Source: JAJOKI01 sp964412405
Lineage (GTDB): Archaea; Halobacteriota; UBA148; JAJOKI01
Assembly: GCA_964412405.1 (NCBI GenBank)
Contig: CAYPOB010000011.1
Span: forward strand, 1 to 21,203
Length of the DNA stretch: 21,203 nucleotides
Direction of reading: 5' to 3'
Below, piece by piece: positions 7,225 to 13,143 of this stretch. The number at the start of each line of letters is the position of its first letter. Position 1 is the stretch's first letter. A model generated the notes under the pieces. The model had not been told where the DNA came from, made no database searches, and saw nothing but the letters and a program-made list of their open reading frames with translations. Position numbers and translations under genes: made by a program.

Positions 7225-7864
7225 AAATNNNNNNNNNNNNNNNNNNNNNNNNNNNNNNNNNNNNNNNNNNNNNNNNNNNNNNNNNNNNNNNNNNNNNNNN
7301 NNNNNNNNNNNNNNNNNNNNNNNNNNNNTAGTGGGTTTTGTGGGTATGCCCACGTCAGGCAAAACCGAGGCGGCTAAAGTATTGCAACGTCACGGCATCC
7401 CGATGATCAAGATGGGAGATATAGTGCGGACAGAGGTTGAGGCAAGATGCCTCGACATCACCGAAGATAACGTAGGAAATGTAGCAGATGAACTGAGAAA
7501 AAATGAGGGGATGGATGCGGTGGCCAATCGATGCATATCCATCATCTCACAGTCCACAAGCTACGACCTGGTCATCATCGATGGTATACGTGGTATGGCA
7601 GAGGTGAGAGCATATAGGAAGGCATTCGGGAATCAGTTCATATTGATTGCAATTGAAGCATCTCAAAAGCTTAGGTTCAACAGGGCAATGGCTCGAAAAA
7701 GAGAAGATGACGCTTCCGACTGGGAATCGTTCAAGCAGAAGGACGAGCGCGAACTTCGCTGGGGATTAACAGAAGCGATGAATATAGCAGATATTTCTCT
7801 GGATAACGATGGAACCCTGGAAGAGTTTAAAAAACGAGCTAAAAGCATTTTGGGGGGCATCTGA
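7221..7864 (+). CDS. UPF0200 family P-loop nucleotide kinase-like protein, interrupted by assembly gap
   Basis: The visible part starts at 7329 and carries a Walker A motif VGFVGMPTSGKTEAAKVL, then MGDIVRTEVEARCL, VIIDGIRGMAEV (Walker B-like) and the C-terminal NDGTLEEFKKRAKSIL. This pattern matches archaeal UPF0200 proteins, distant relatives of dephospho-CoA and adenylate kinases; the substrate is not established. The N-terminus lies across a 100-N gap. Joining the flanks with a 1-bp overlap gives TTG AAA ATA GTG GGT, that is MKIVGFVGMP, exactly the expected family start. The TTG (7221) then overlaps the nrdG TGA and follows a GGAGAGG site, giving a 180-residue protein. With the Ns kept, the frame is broken. 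Confidence 0.87.
7229..7328. other. Assembly gap (100 N) at the start of the UPF0200 gene
   Basis: Exactly 100 N. The left flank ends TTGAAAAT and the right begins TAGTGGGT; overlapping the single T restores the expected start of the UPF0200 protein, so the gap is probably of zero length. Confidence 0.95.
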
Positions 7865-8249
7865 TATTTTTAAGGCCACGGTCTCGGCACCCGTACACTT
7901 CACCGAATTGGTAGAAAGCGTCGATAGGGCTATCACCAACATATTTCCAGATGCCCAGCTCGAGTTCAGGAGATTCACGAATCGACAATGTCTGCTAATC
8001 GGCACTGCTTCCCTATATAAATTACGCGAACTTCTCATGAAACAGAATATCTTGGATTCTGCCAGGGCTGAACTTTTTAATGGCATAAATGAGAATGGAA
8101 CCGAATTCGAACTTAATAAACAAGTCGCATTCGCGGGCAAGGCAAATTTTGGCGAGAGTTCACTGGGTGATATCCATATCTCCATTGAGTGTGAGGACGC
8201 TGAGGAATTGATATACTGGCTGGCACCAAGAATAGAGCCAAGGGACTGA
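7809..8249 (+). CDS. UPF0201 family putative RNA-binding protein
   Basis: The conserved part runs from IFKATVSAPVHFTE through AITNIFPDAQLE, LRELLMKQNILDSAR and LNKQVAFAGKANF to a C-terminal LIYWLAPR, the pattern of archaeal UPF0201 (PF01877), a small alpha/beta family annotated as RNA-binding-like. Its exact job is unknown. ATG 7809 is the only usual in-frame start, but it would overlap the UPF0200 gene by 56 bp and add 19 residues with no resemblance to the family. Conservation begins at an ATT codon (7866-7868), 8 nt after a GGGGGG ribosome-site-like run (7852-7857), so an ATT start is a real possibility. The stop lies 3 bp before the next gene. Confidence 0.87.
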   Translation: MEPWKSLKNELKAFWGASDIFKATVSAPVHFTELVESVDRAITNIFPDAQLEFRRFTNRQCLLIGTASLYKLRELLMKQNILDSARAELFNGINENGTEFELNKQVAFAGKANFGESSLGDIHISIECEDAEELIYWLAPRIEPRD

Positions 8250-8252
8250 GCA

Positions 8253-9008
8253 ATGAGAATTAGTTTTTCATCGCTGGCAGTGGTCAATAACCCATTTGAC
8301 TGGGCATATGAATTGGAAGATATTGGATTTAATGGGTGGGAGCTCGTTGGTGAGGGAAAACAGCATCTGAACAATGCGACCGCCAAAAAAATACAGGAAG
8401 TTCAGGAGAGCACGAACCTGGAATTCACAGTACATCTCCCCTTCTCTGATTTGAATCTTGCAAGCCTGAATCAAGGCATATGGGATGAGACGATTGCGCA
8501 GATGGGCAGCGCAATAAGGCATGTGGGAGAATTTACGGATTTGGCGGTCGTGCATCCAGGACATCTTTCGCCGCTGGGAGCAGAATTGCCTGATAGTGCC
8601 TGGGAGCAAAACATCGTCGGCATACAGAAACTATGTGACATCGCAGAGGAGTTCGGAATCACGATTGGCGTGGAAAACATGCCCAACCTCGGATTCTTAC
8701 TCGGTAGACTGCCAGAGGAATTGATCGGAATGGTGGAGACTGTAAATCGGGAGAATGTTGGCATCGTCTTCGATGTTGGACATGCGAGTTTGACAGGGAC
8801 ATTGGACGAATTTCTAAAATTAAAACCCAAACACATCCATCTACACGACAATCGCGGAAGGACCGATGAACACCTTCCCCTCGGGCATGGCATCATCGAC
8901 TGGGCATCCGTGATGAATGAATTAAAGGATTACCGGGGCAGGTTTGTCATCGAAGCGCGCACCGTCGAGGAGGGTAGAGAGAGCCTAAATTACTTGAGAA
9001 GCCTCTGA
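8253..9008 (+). CDS. Sugar phosphate isomerase/epimerase-like TIM-barrel protein (AP endonuclease 2 fold)
   Basis: 251 residues matching the xylose-isomerase-like TIM-barrel superfamily (PF01261). Likely metal ligands are spread at strand ends as expected: H in TVHLPF, H in VVHPGH, E in GVENMP, D and H in FDVGHAS, H in HIHLHDNRG and E in FVIEAR. The family includes isomerases, epimerases and endonuclease IV; the substrate cannot be read from the sequence. The ATG is 3 bp after the UPF0201 stop, so it closes the nrd operon. No signal peptide, so cytoplasmic. Confidence 0.85.
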   Translation: MRISFSSLAVVNNPFDWAYELEDIGFNGWELVGEGKQHLNNATAKKIQEVQESTNLEFTVHLPFSDLNLASLNQGIWDETIAQMGSAIRHVGEFTDLAVVHPGHLSPLGAELPDSAWEQNIVGIQKLCDIAEEFGITIGVENMPNLGFLLGRLPEELIGMVETVNRENVGIVFDVGHASLTGTLDEFLKLKPKHIHLHDNRGRTDEHLPLGHGIIDWASVMNELKDYRGRFVIEARTVEEGRESLNYLRSL

Positions 9009-9164
9009 GGAAGCAAAGTACTTAGTAAGACTTTGTNNNNNNNNNNNNNNNNNNNNNNNNNNNNNNNNNNNNNNNNNNNNNNNNNNNNNNNNNNNNNNNN
9101 NNNNNNNNNNNNNNNNNNNNNNNNNNNNNNNNNNNNGGAAGCAAAGTACTTAGTAAGACTTTGT
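9009..9164. other. Assembly gap (100 N, 9037-9136) flanked by identical 28-bp contig ends
   Basis: The 28 bases at 9009-9036 are identical to 9137-9164 and touch the N run on both sides. This is what unmerged overlapping contig ends look like. Merging them would leave the two convergent genes only 13 bp apart. Confidence 0.9.
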
Positions 9165-9178
9165 AGAACAAAGTTCTA
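9142..9178. terminator. Hairpins between convergent genes, possible bidirectional terminator
   Basis: CAAAGT-A-CTT at 9142-9151 pairs with AAG-ACTTTG at 9155-9163 with one bulged A. It is followed directly by TAGAAC-AAA-GTTCTA (9164-9178), a perfect 6-bp hairpin. ACTTTG (9158-9163) can also pair with CAAAGT (9169-9174), so the folds are mutually exclusive. The hairpins overlap the last codons of the minus-strand gene and lie just past the plus-strand operon. No long T run follows on either strand. Confidence 0.45.
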
Positions 9179-10352
9179 TTAATCTCCCCTCGCCATCACG
9201 CGTCCCCCTGGCTATCAGAGAGTCGCCTTTTTTGATTATCGTCTTCCCACTTGGGCGGTATATCCATTTATTTTCCCTTCTGATCGCCATGATAAACATG
9301 CCCGTTTCCGTTTCCAACTGCAACTCTCCCAATGTCTTGCTGATGATGCTCGCACCTTCCCGTACTTCTATGTTGGCAATGATTTCATCGGATTCTCTTA
9401 TCGCAAGCATAAAGATTGGGTGAAGCTCGATGTTCCTTTTGACTACTCCTACGATTTCATCTGCCGCATCTGAGATGATCTCTGATGATATGGCAAGGTG
9501 GAGTAAACCTCTTAGGCGATCCACATCATCGACTTGTTTTGCAGATTTCAGCACCCAGTGCTCGAGTTCATATCTCATCTCATCCATCTTTGCCTCCAAT
9601 ATCTCAACCTCGTGTGCGATCTCCTTGCTGTAAAAAAGCACAGCGGAGTAGGCGAGCCCAACTGCCAGCTCGGACACGTTCTTCATATCGATGATGATGT
9701 CTACTGCCTTGTCTAGATCATCTAATAATGCTTCTGGCTCAGATGGTGTTGGCTTATATTTTTTTCCAGTAGCCAATTCATATAAAAGGGCAACGCCTTC
9801 GTCATGTCCTTTGGCGAATAGTATATCATCCACCATGACGACCGTTTTTTTGTTGGGATTATATATCCATTTATGGTCGCGCCGAATCGCAATAACTCTC
9901 ATGCCAGTCTCCGTTTCCAGTAGCAAATCCCCGAGTGATTTTTCTATAAGGTGGGATTTTCTTTCGACCGCAACGCGCGTGACGGTCTCCTCTGCCTCTG
10001 GAATTGCGGCCTTCAGCTCGGGGGGAAGACCCAAGTTCTTAAGTACGATTTTTGCGATATCTCCTGCCGCATTGGATATCTTTTCTGCAGCAGAAGCTAC
10101 CTGCAGGACCCCAGAAAGTCCCTCTGCCTCTTCTACTCCTCTGGCCCCTAGCATCGCCGCAATGCTGGCGTAATACTCTAAGTTGTCCATCCCCTCCTCT
10201 AATCTTAGCACCTCCTCTGCAATGTCTGCATCATCATAGAGAACCGCCGAATACGCCAGGTCGACCATTAGCTCTGAGGTATTCTTCATCTCCTTCAAGA
10301 TGTCCTTTACATTCCTCGGCCTATAATCGATTTCTTCAGTCATATCAATCAA
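9150..10352 (-). CDS. PhoU-like / RCK_C (TrkA-C) protein with two tandem copies
   Basis: 400 residues made of two similar halves. Each has a helical PhoU-like domain (about 10-110 and 208-310) with related phrases MKNTSELMVDLAYSAVLY and MKNVSELAVGLAYSAVLF. Each half ends in an RCK_C domain (about 125-195 and 325-395) with SLGDLLLETETGMRVIAIRR and TLGELQLETETGMFIMAIRR. RCK_C domains bind small ligands and gate K+ or other cation systems; PhoU-like domains are regulatory. No membrane segment is seen, so it is likely a cytosolic regulator. It lies 31 bp after the MgtE pair, suggesting it controls that transporter. The start may be TTG 10352 (AAGG 7 nt upstream) or ATG 10343. Confidence 0.87.
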   Translation of the reverse strand: MIDMTEEIDYRPRNVKDILKEMKNTSELMVDLAYSAVLYDDADIAEEVLRLEEGMDNLEYYASIAAMLGARGVEEAEGLSGVLQVASAAEKISNAAGDIAKIVLKNLGLPPELKAAIPEAEETVTRVAVERKSHLIEKSLGDLLLETETGMRVIAIRRDHKWIYNPNKKTVVMVDDILFAKGHDEGVALLYELATGKKYKPTPSEPEALLDDLDKAVDIIIDMKNVSELAVGLAYSAVLFYSKEIAHEVEILEAKMDEMRYELEHWVLKSAKQVDDVDRLRGLLHLAISSEIISDAADEIVGVVKRNIELHPIFMLAIRESDEIIANIEVREGASIISKTLGELQLETETGMFIMAIRRENKWIYRPSGKTIIKKGDSLIARGTRDGEGRLIELCSTKSY

Positions 10353-10383
10353 CTAATCGCCTTTGAATTAATAAATGCTTTCC

Positions 10384-10941
10384 TCATATTATCATCATAG
10401 CCACACCAAATAATATCAAAACGCCAAACACGTCGCAGATACTTGTAACTATGGGTATAGTCGTATCATCAGGATCTATGCCGTTGTTATATGAATAAAA
10501 GGCAGATAGGGTAGCGACGGTTATTCCTACTATAGTTATTAGGACCCCTGAGATCGTAGATATCAAGACCATTTCAAAGAGTCCGGGGCTCTCAAAGCCA
10601 ATTAAAACACAGAATAAATGTCCAAAGACTCCAACCAGAAAAAACGAGACCATACCGGCGATGAGAATCGCAAGAACGTTGTTCTTAAATACGAGGTTTG
10701 TATGTCTGAATTTGATCGTACCAAGGTGAAGGGCAGATGAAATGCGGGCGCTGAATATCGCGCCGATATTTCCTCCCGTACCAATTATAACGGGGATCAA
10801 TATAAACAACCCCGGAAGCGCGAATAGGATATTTTCATATGTATCGAGAATCAATCCAGCAGCTATTCCAAAAAGAGAACATAGCGTGAGTAATGGAAGC
10901 GCAGTTTTCATGATTTTAAAAACGTTATACTCCTTTTGCAA
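10384..10941 (-). CDS. MgtE-type divalent cation transporter, C-terminal half
   Basis: 185 residues, strongly hydrophobic, about five membrane segments, matching one MgtE/SLC41 membrane domain (PF01769). It includes ALPGLFILIPVIIGTGGNIGA and the acidic NNGIDPDDTTIPIVTSICD, which in MgtE contribute to the ion path. It is homologous to the preceding half: EYNVFKIMKTALPLLTLCSLFG aligns with that half's membrane-entry region. The start is TTG 10941, immediately after the TAG of the upstream half and in the same frame; GGGGGTG 6 nt before the TTG could serve as ribosome site. It is either a separate coupled subunit or the second half of one protein read through the TAG. Confidence 0.85.
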   Translation of the reverse strand: MQKEYNVFKIMKTALPLLTLCSLFGIAAGLILDTYENILFALPGLFILIPVIIGTGGNIGAIFSARISSALHLGTIKFRHTNLVFKNNVLAILIAGMVSFFLVGVFGHLFCVLIGFESPGLFEMVLISTISGVLITIVGITVATLSAFYSYNNGIDPDDTTIPIVTSICDVFGVLILFGVAMMII

Positions 10942-11580
10942 CTACCACACCCCCAATACGATTTCTGCCGCCATAAAAAGTGCAAGTATTGCAAATACAT
11001 CACCAGCAGTGGTTGCCACCGGTCCAGAGATGTTATCGGGATCGATGCCCCTTCTGTACCCTGCAAAAGTGATTATCAGGACAAACATAGTCAGCAACAG
11101 TCCAGATGCCACCCCGGCTATCAGGGATATCATCGTCAATGGAAGTATGCCAATGCTCTCTCTTCCGAGCACCAGGAGGACGTAATAGGCGATAACAGCC
11201 ATCACGATGGATATTATCCCTCCCAGGGCGAGTGCAGCTGCAATACTGTGAATGAGATTCTTATCTTTATTCAGCTCTGGTTGAATCATACCCTGGTGGA
11301 GCGCTGACCCAAGTCTGGAACCGAATGCCCCGTATATATTGCCCCTTGTATCCAATATCGCTGGCACCAATACTAACAGTCCCGGAAGCGCCTTTAGTGA
11401 AGCTTCCATGCCCGTCAATACAATTCCTGCAAACAGACCCGAGAAGACACCTATCAAGAGTAAAGGGAGTATCTGCTTGAGGATGGAAGATACGCTGACG
11501 TATTCTTCGATATACTCTTCGACATACCCTTTTGGGTCTTCTGTTCCCTCTTTGAGCACCTCGTCGATCGGTATCATCAT
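10942..11580 (-). CDS. MgtE-type divalent cation transporter, N-terminal half, ending in TAG
   Basis: 212 residues. An acidic N-terminal stretch (DEVLKEGTEDPKGYVEEYIEEY) leads into an MgtE/SLC41 membrane domain with about five hydrophobic segments, ALPGLLVLVPAILDTRGNIYGAFGSRL, and GIDPDNISGPVATTAGD, which mirror the second half. It likely transports Mg2+ or a related divalent ion. GGGAGAGG (11581-11588) abuts the paired ATG ATG start, so the second ATG (11577) may be used. A TTTAAATA box near 11629-11640 could be its promoter. The stop TAG (10942-10944) is followed in frame, without a gap, by the second half; reading it as sense would give one 398-residue two-domain transporter, a common archaeal form. 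Confidence 0.87.
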   Translation of the reverse strand: MMIPIDEVLKEGTEDPKGYVEEYIEEYVSVSSILKQILPLLLIGVFSGLFAGIVLTGMEASLKALPGLLVLVPAILDTRGNIYGAFGSRLGSALHQGMIQPELNKDKNLIHSIAAALALGGIISIVMAVIAYYVLLVLGRESIGILPLTMISLIAGVASGLLLTMFVLIITFAGYRRGIDPDNISGPVATTAGDVFAILALFMAAEIVLGVW

Positions 11581-11670
11581 CCTCTCCCATCATCATCACC
11601 CCTGATTAGTAGTATAGCATCACTGACTTCCTATTTAAATGTTTTAAAACGAAATAATGGTTTTGCTTGC

Positions 11671-12054
11671 CTATATCTTTATCCGCTTTTCCCGCCTCAT
11701 ATCATCTTTGGACTTTTTAGTTCCATTATCTTTGATAAATTGTTCTTCCACCCTGAAGGCATAGAAAAAGACGGCTTCTCCATCAGGTACGTTCTCCCAG
11801 AGGGATTTGTCCACGCACTTTGCGCCCAGGTCGTCGACAAGTCCCTGATATATCGCCGCTTCTATTCGATAGATATGTATTGCAAAGTCTTCCAACGACT
11901 TAGTTTCTATGTTTCTCACTCGGTATATCCCTTTGTTATAGAATTTATCTGAGATAAACGTACATTCTCTGCTTTTGAGCGTTTCCTGAATTCTGCTCGG
12001 TTCAAGGCCAATCACGTGCCCGAGCCTGTCAGTCTCCAATTGAAATTTCTTCAT
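11671..12054 (-). CDS. Hypothetical protein, 127 aa
   Basis: Not recognised. A soluble mixed alpha/beta protein of 127 residues, starting MKKFQLETDRLGHVIGLEPSRIQETLKSR and ending in a basic tail (KKSKDDMRREKRIKI) that could contact nucleic acid. No Cys pairs, membrane segment or catalytic motif stands out. It looks genuinely expressed: a TATA box AAGTATATATAATTC lies at 12095-12109 on the minus strand and an AAGAGG ribosome site lies 7 nt before the ATG. The stop is TAG. It stands alone, divergent from alba across 292 bp. Confidence 0.75.
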   Translation of the reverse strand: MKKFQLETDRLGHVIGLEPSRIQETLKSRECTFISDKFYNKGIYRVRNIETKSLEDFAIHIYRIEAAIYQGLVDDLGAKCVDKSLWENVPDGEAVFFYAFRVEEQFIKDNGTKKSKDDMRREKRIKI

Positions 12055-12094
12055 CCTGCACCTCTTGATCCGTCCGAAGACATAGACGAAATAT

Positions 12095-12109
12095 GAATTA
12101 TATATACTT
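12095..12109 (-). promoter_or_regulatory. TATA box for the 127-aa gene
   Basis: AAGTATATATAATTC on the minus strand, about 48 bp before the ATG at 12054. The implied transcription start near 12076 leaves a short leader holding an AAGAGG ribosome site. Confidence 0.55.
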
Positions 12110-12144
12110 ATAGATTCCGAGTTTTCGCTCAGACGCCGATAAAT

Positions 12145-12274
12145 CGAACATCGTCCAATTTCTCGAAATGTTCGTAGCTATTGAAACGCCAAAGGCGCTA
12201 TACGTCTCATAGGGGTCACAGATCGCAGATCTTCGATCTGCGCATGTTAAAATTCTTGCCAGCAGGATTAACAT
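12145..12274. other. Cluster of four inverted repeats in the alba upstream region
   Basis: Within 130 bp lie CGAACAT...ATGTTCG (12145-12151/12168-12174), CGCC-AAA-GGCG (12187-12197), CGCAGATC-TTC-GATCTGCG (12224-12242, perfect 8-bp stem) and ATGTTAA...TTAACAT (12244-12250/12268-12274). There is no convincing reading frame. It could be a small structured RNA, operators for the divergent genes, or remnants of a palindromic repeat; the sequence does not decide. Confidence 0.5.
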
Positions 12275-12346
12275 ACACGGATGGGAAAGAAATAAAAGAG
12301 AAAAGTTAATAAGACGAACGTCAATTAGAGAGCGAGGCGATTGCAT

Positions 12347-12637
12347 ATGGCAAAAAACAACATAGAAGATAACGTGATATACGTTGGAAACAAACCACTA
12401 ATGAACTACGTACTTGCCGCAGTAACACAGTTTAACGATGGCGCAAAAGACATTATCATCAAGGCAAGAGGTAGGGCGATCTCAAGGGCAGTCGACACCA
12501 CGGAAGTGGTAAGAAACCGATTTATGCGAGATATAATCATCAAAGATATCAAAATCGGAACCGAAGAGTTGGAAGGAGAAAAAGGAGACACTCTCAACGT
12601 TTCATCCATCGAAATATTCCTAAATCGCCCCGACTGA
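12347..12637 (+). CDS. albA: Alba DNA/RNA-binding chromatin protein
   Basis: A 96-residue Alba-family protein (PF01918) that coats DNA and also binds RNA as a dimer. The N-terminal NVIYVGNKPLMNYVLAAVTQF holds the conserved Lys of the DNA-contacting loop; KDIIIKARGRAISRAVDTTEVV and the IKIGTEELEGEKG hairpin follow. ATG 12347 is chosen over the in-frame TTG at 12341 because MAKNN is the typical start and GAGG lies 9 nt upstream. An A/T-rich AAAGTTAATAAG (12303-12314) is a likely TATA element. The tRNA-Lys gene follows after 30 bp. Confidence 0.95.
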   Translation: MAKNNIEDNVIYVGNKPLMNYVLAAVTQFNDGAKDIIIKARGRAISRAVDTTEVVRNRFMRDIIIKDIKIGTEELEGEKGDTLNVSSIEIFLNRPD

Positions 12638-12705
12638 ACTGCGTAAAATAAAGGGAATATTTAGGATGGGCCGGTAGCTTAGTCAGGTGGAGCGATGGGC
12701 TCTTA

Positions 12706-12767
12706 ACCAAAACGTTCTATTAGAAAGTTTGAACCAAAACATTCCATTGGAATGTTTAAACCAAAAC
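12706..12767 (+). repeat. 27-nt hairpin repeats inside the tRNA intron
   Basis: Units at 12706-12732 and 12733-12759 match at 22 of 27 positions, and a partial third unit ACCAAAAC begins at 12760. Unit 2 contains AACATTCCA-TTGGAATGTT, a near-perfect hairpin. Unit 1 keeps the fold with a compensated C-G to T-A change and one mismatch. Confidence 0.85.
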
Positions 12768-12856
12768 TTTTAGTCTGGTGCAGCAGGAAGGCAGGTCGTT
12801 GAAATTGCCGACCTACTCACTACTCCATAGTATTTGGGGAGGGGCTGTGGGGAGTA
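12706..12856 (+). other. Archaeal tRNA intron (bulge-helix-bulge) at position 37/38
   Basis: Both splice sites sit in 3-nt TAA bulges, cut as TA^A (12704-12706 and 12855-12857). They are separated by a 4-bp helix CTCT (12700-12703) with GGAG (12851-12854), with CCA (12707-12709) pairing TGG (12848-12850) below. This is the canonical structure for the tRNA splicing endonuclease. The intron also has a stem AGGTCG/CGACCT (12793-12798/12809-12814). At 151 nt it is long for an archaeal tRNA intron. No C/D-box guide motifs are evident. Confidence 0.9.
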
Positions 12857-12892
12857 ACCCATCGGTCAAGGGTTCAAATCCCTTCCGGCCCG

Positions 12893-13143
12893 CTTAAATA
12901 GCAATAGTTTTAAATAGAAAAATGGAAGTTGATAATCTCACTATGTTGAAATTCCATAGAAATTACAACTCCGTCTAAATCTATTGATTTAGTCGGTGTT
13001 GAAATCCCTCTGATCTACGACAAAAAGAGATAGCTATTATCCACTGAGAGGGTGTTAATATCACTCCTAAAAACAAAAGCATCAAAAGTAAAGGGGATAA
13101 AAGAAAAGGCAAGAAGGCCAGGGCACCTAAACCTAAAGCCAAA
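12893..13143 (+). promoter_or_regulatory. Promoter and structured leader of the RCK-DHH gene
   Basis: TTTTAAATA (12908-12916) is a probable TATA box. Downstream are a hairpin CTAAATC-TATT-GATTTAG (12975-12992) and a longer-range stem CCCTCT (13006-13011) with AGAGGG (13047-13052). The AGAGGG arm overlaps a ribosome-site-like GAGAGGGTG. From 13048 the frame of the following gene is open and codes for a lysine-rich tail but contains no ATG, GTG or TTG before 13144. Confidence 0.45.

Larger units (their letters stand above)
12668..12892 (+). tRNA. tRNA-Lys (anticodon CTT) with 151-nt intron
   Basis: The exons fold as a tRNA: acceptor GGGCCGG (12668-12674) with CCGGCCC (12885-12891), D arm GCT...AGC, anticodon stem ATGGG (12695-12699) with CCCAT (12858-12862), loop CTCTTA+A with anticodon CTT at 12702-12704, T arm AAGGG-TTCAAAT-CCCTT (12868-12884), discriminator G12892. 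No CCA is encoded. The 5' exon is 12668-12705 and the 3' exon 12857-12892. TAAAATAAA at 12642-12650 is a possible TATA box. Confidence 0.95.

Noticed and set aside
9009..9164. 28-bp perfect direct repeat as a mobile-element target duplication or CRISPR-like repeat
   Set aside because: Both copies abut the N run exactly, which fits unmerged contig ends much better than biology.
12841..12856. G-quadruplex in the intron GGGG tracts
   Set aside because: Only three G4 tracts are present, and the last is used in the splice-site helix.
12922..12978. 18-codon upstream reading frame (MEVDNLTMLK...)
   Set aside because: It starts only 6-10 bp after the likely TATA box, before the expected transcription start, and has no ribosome site.
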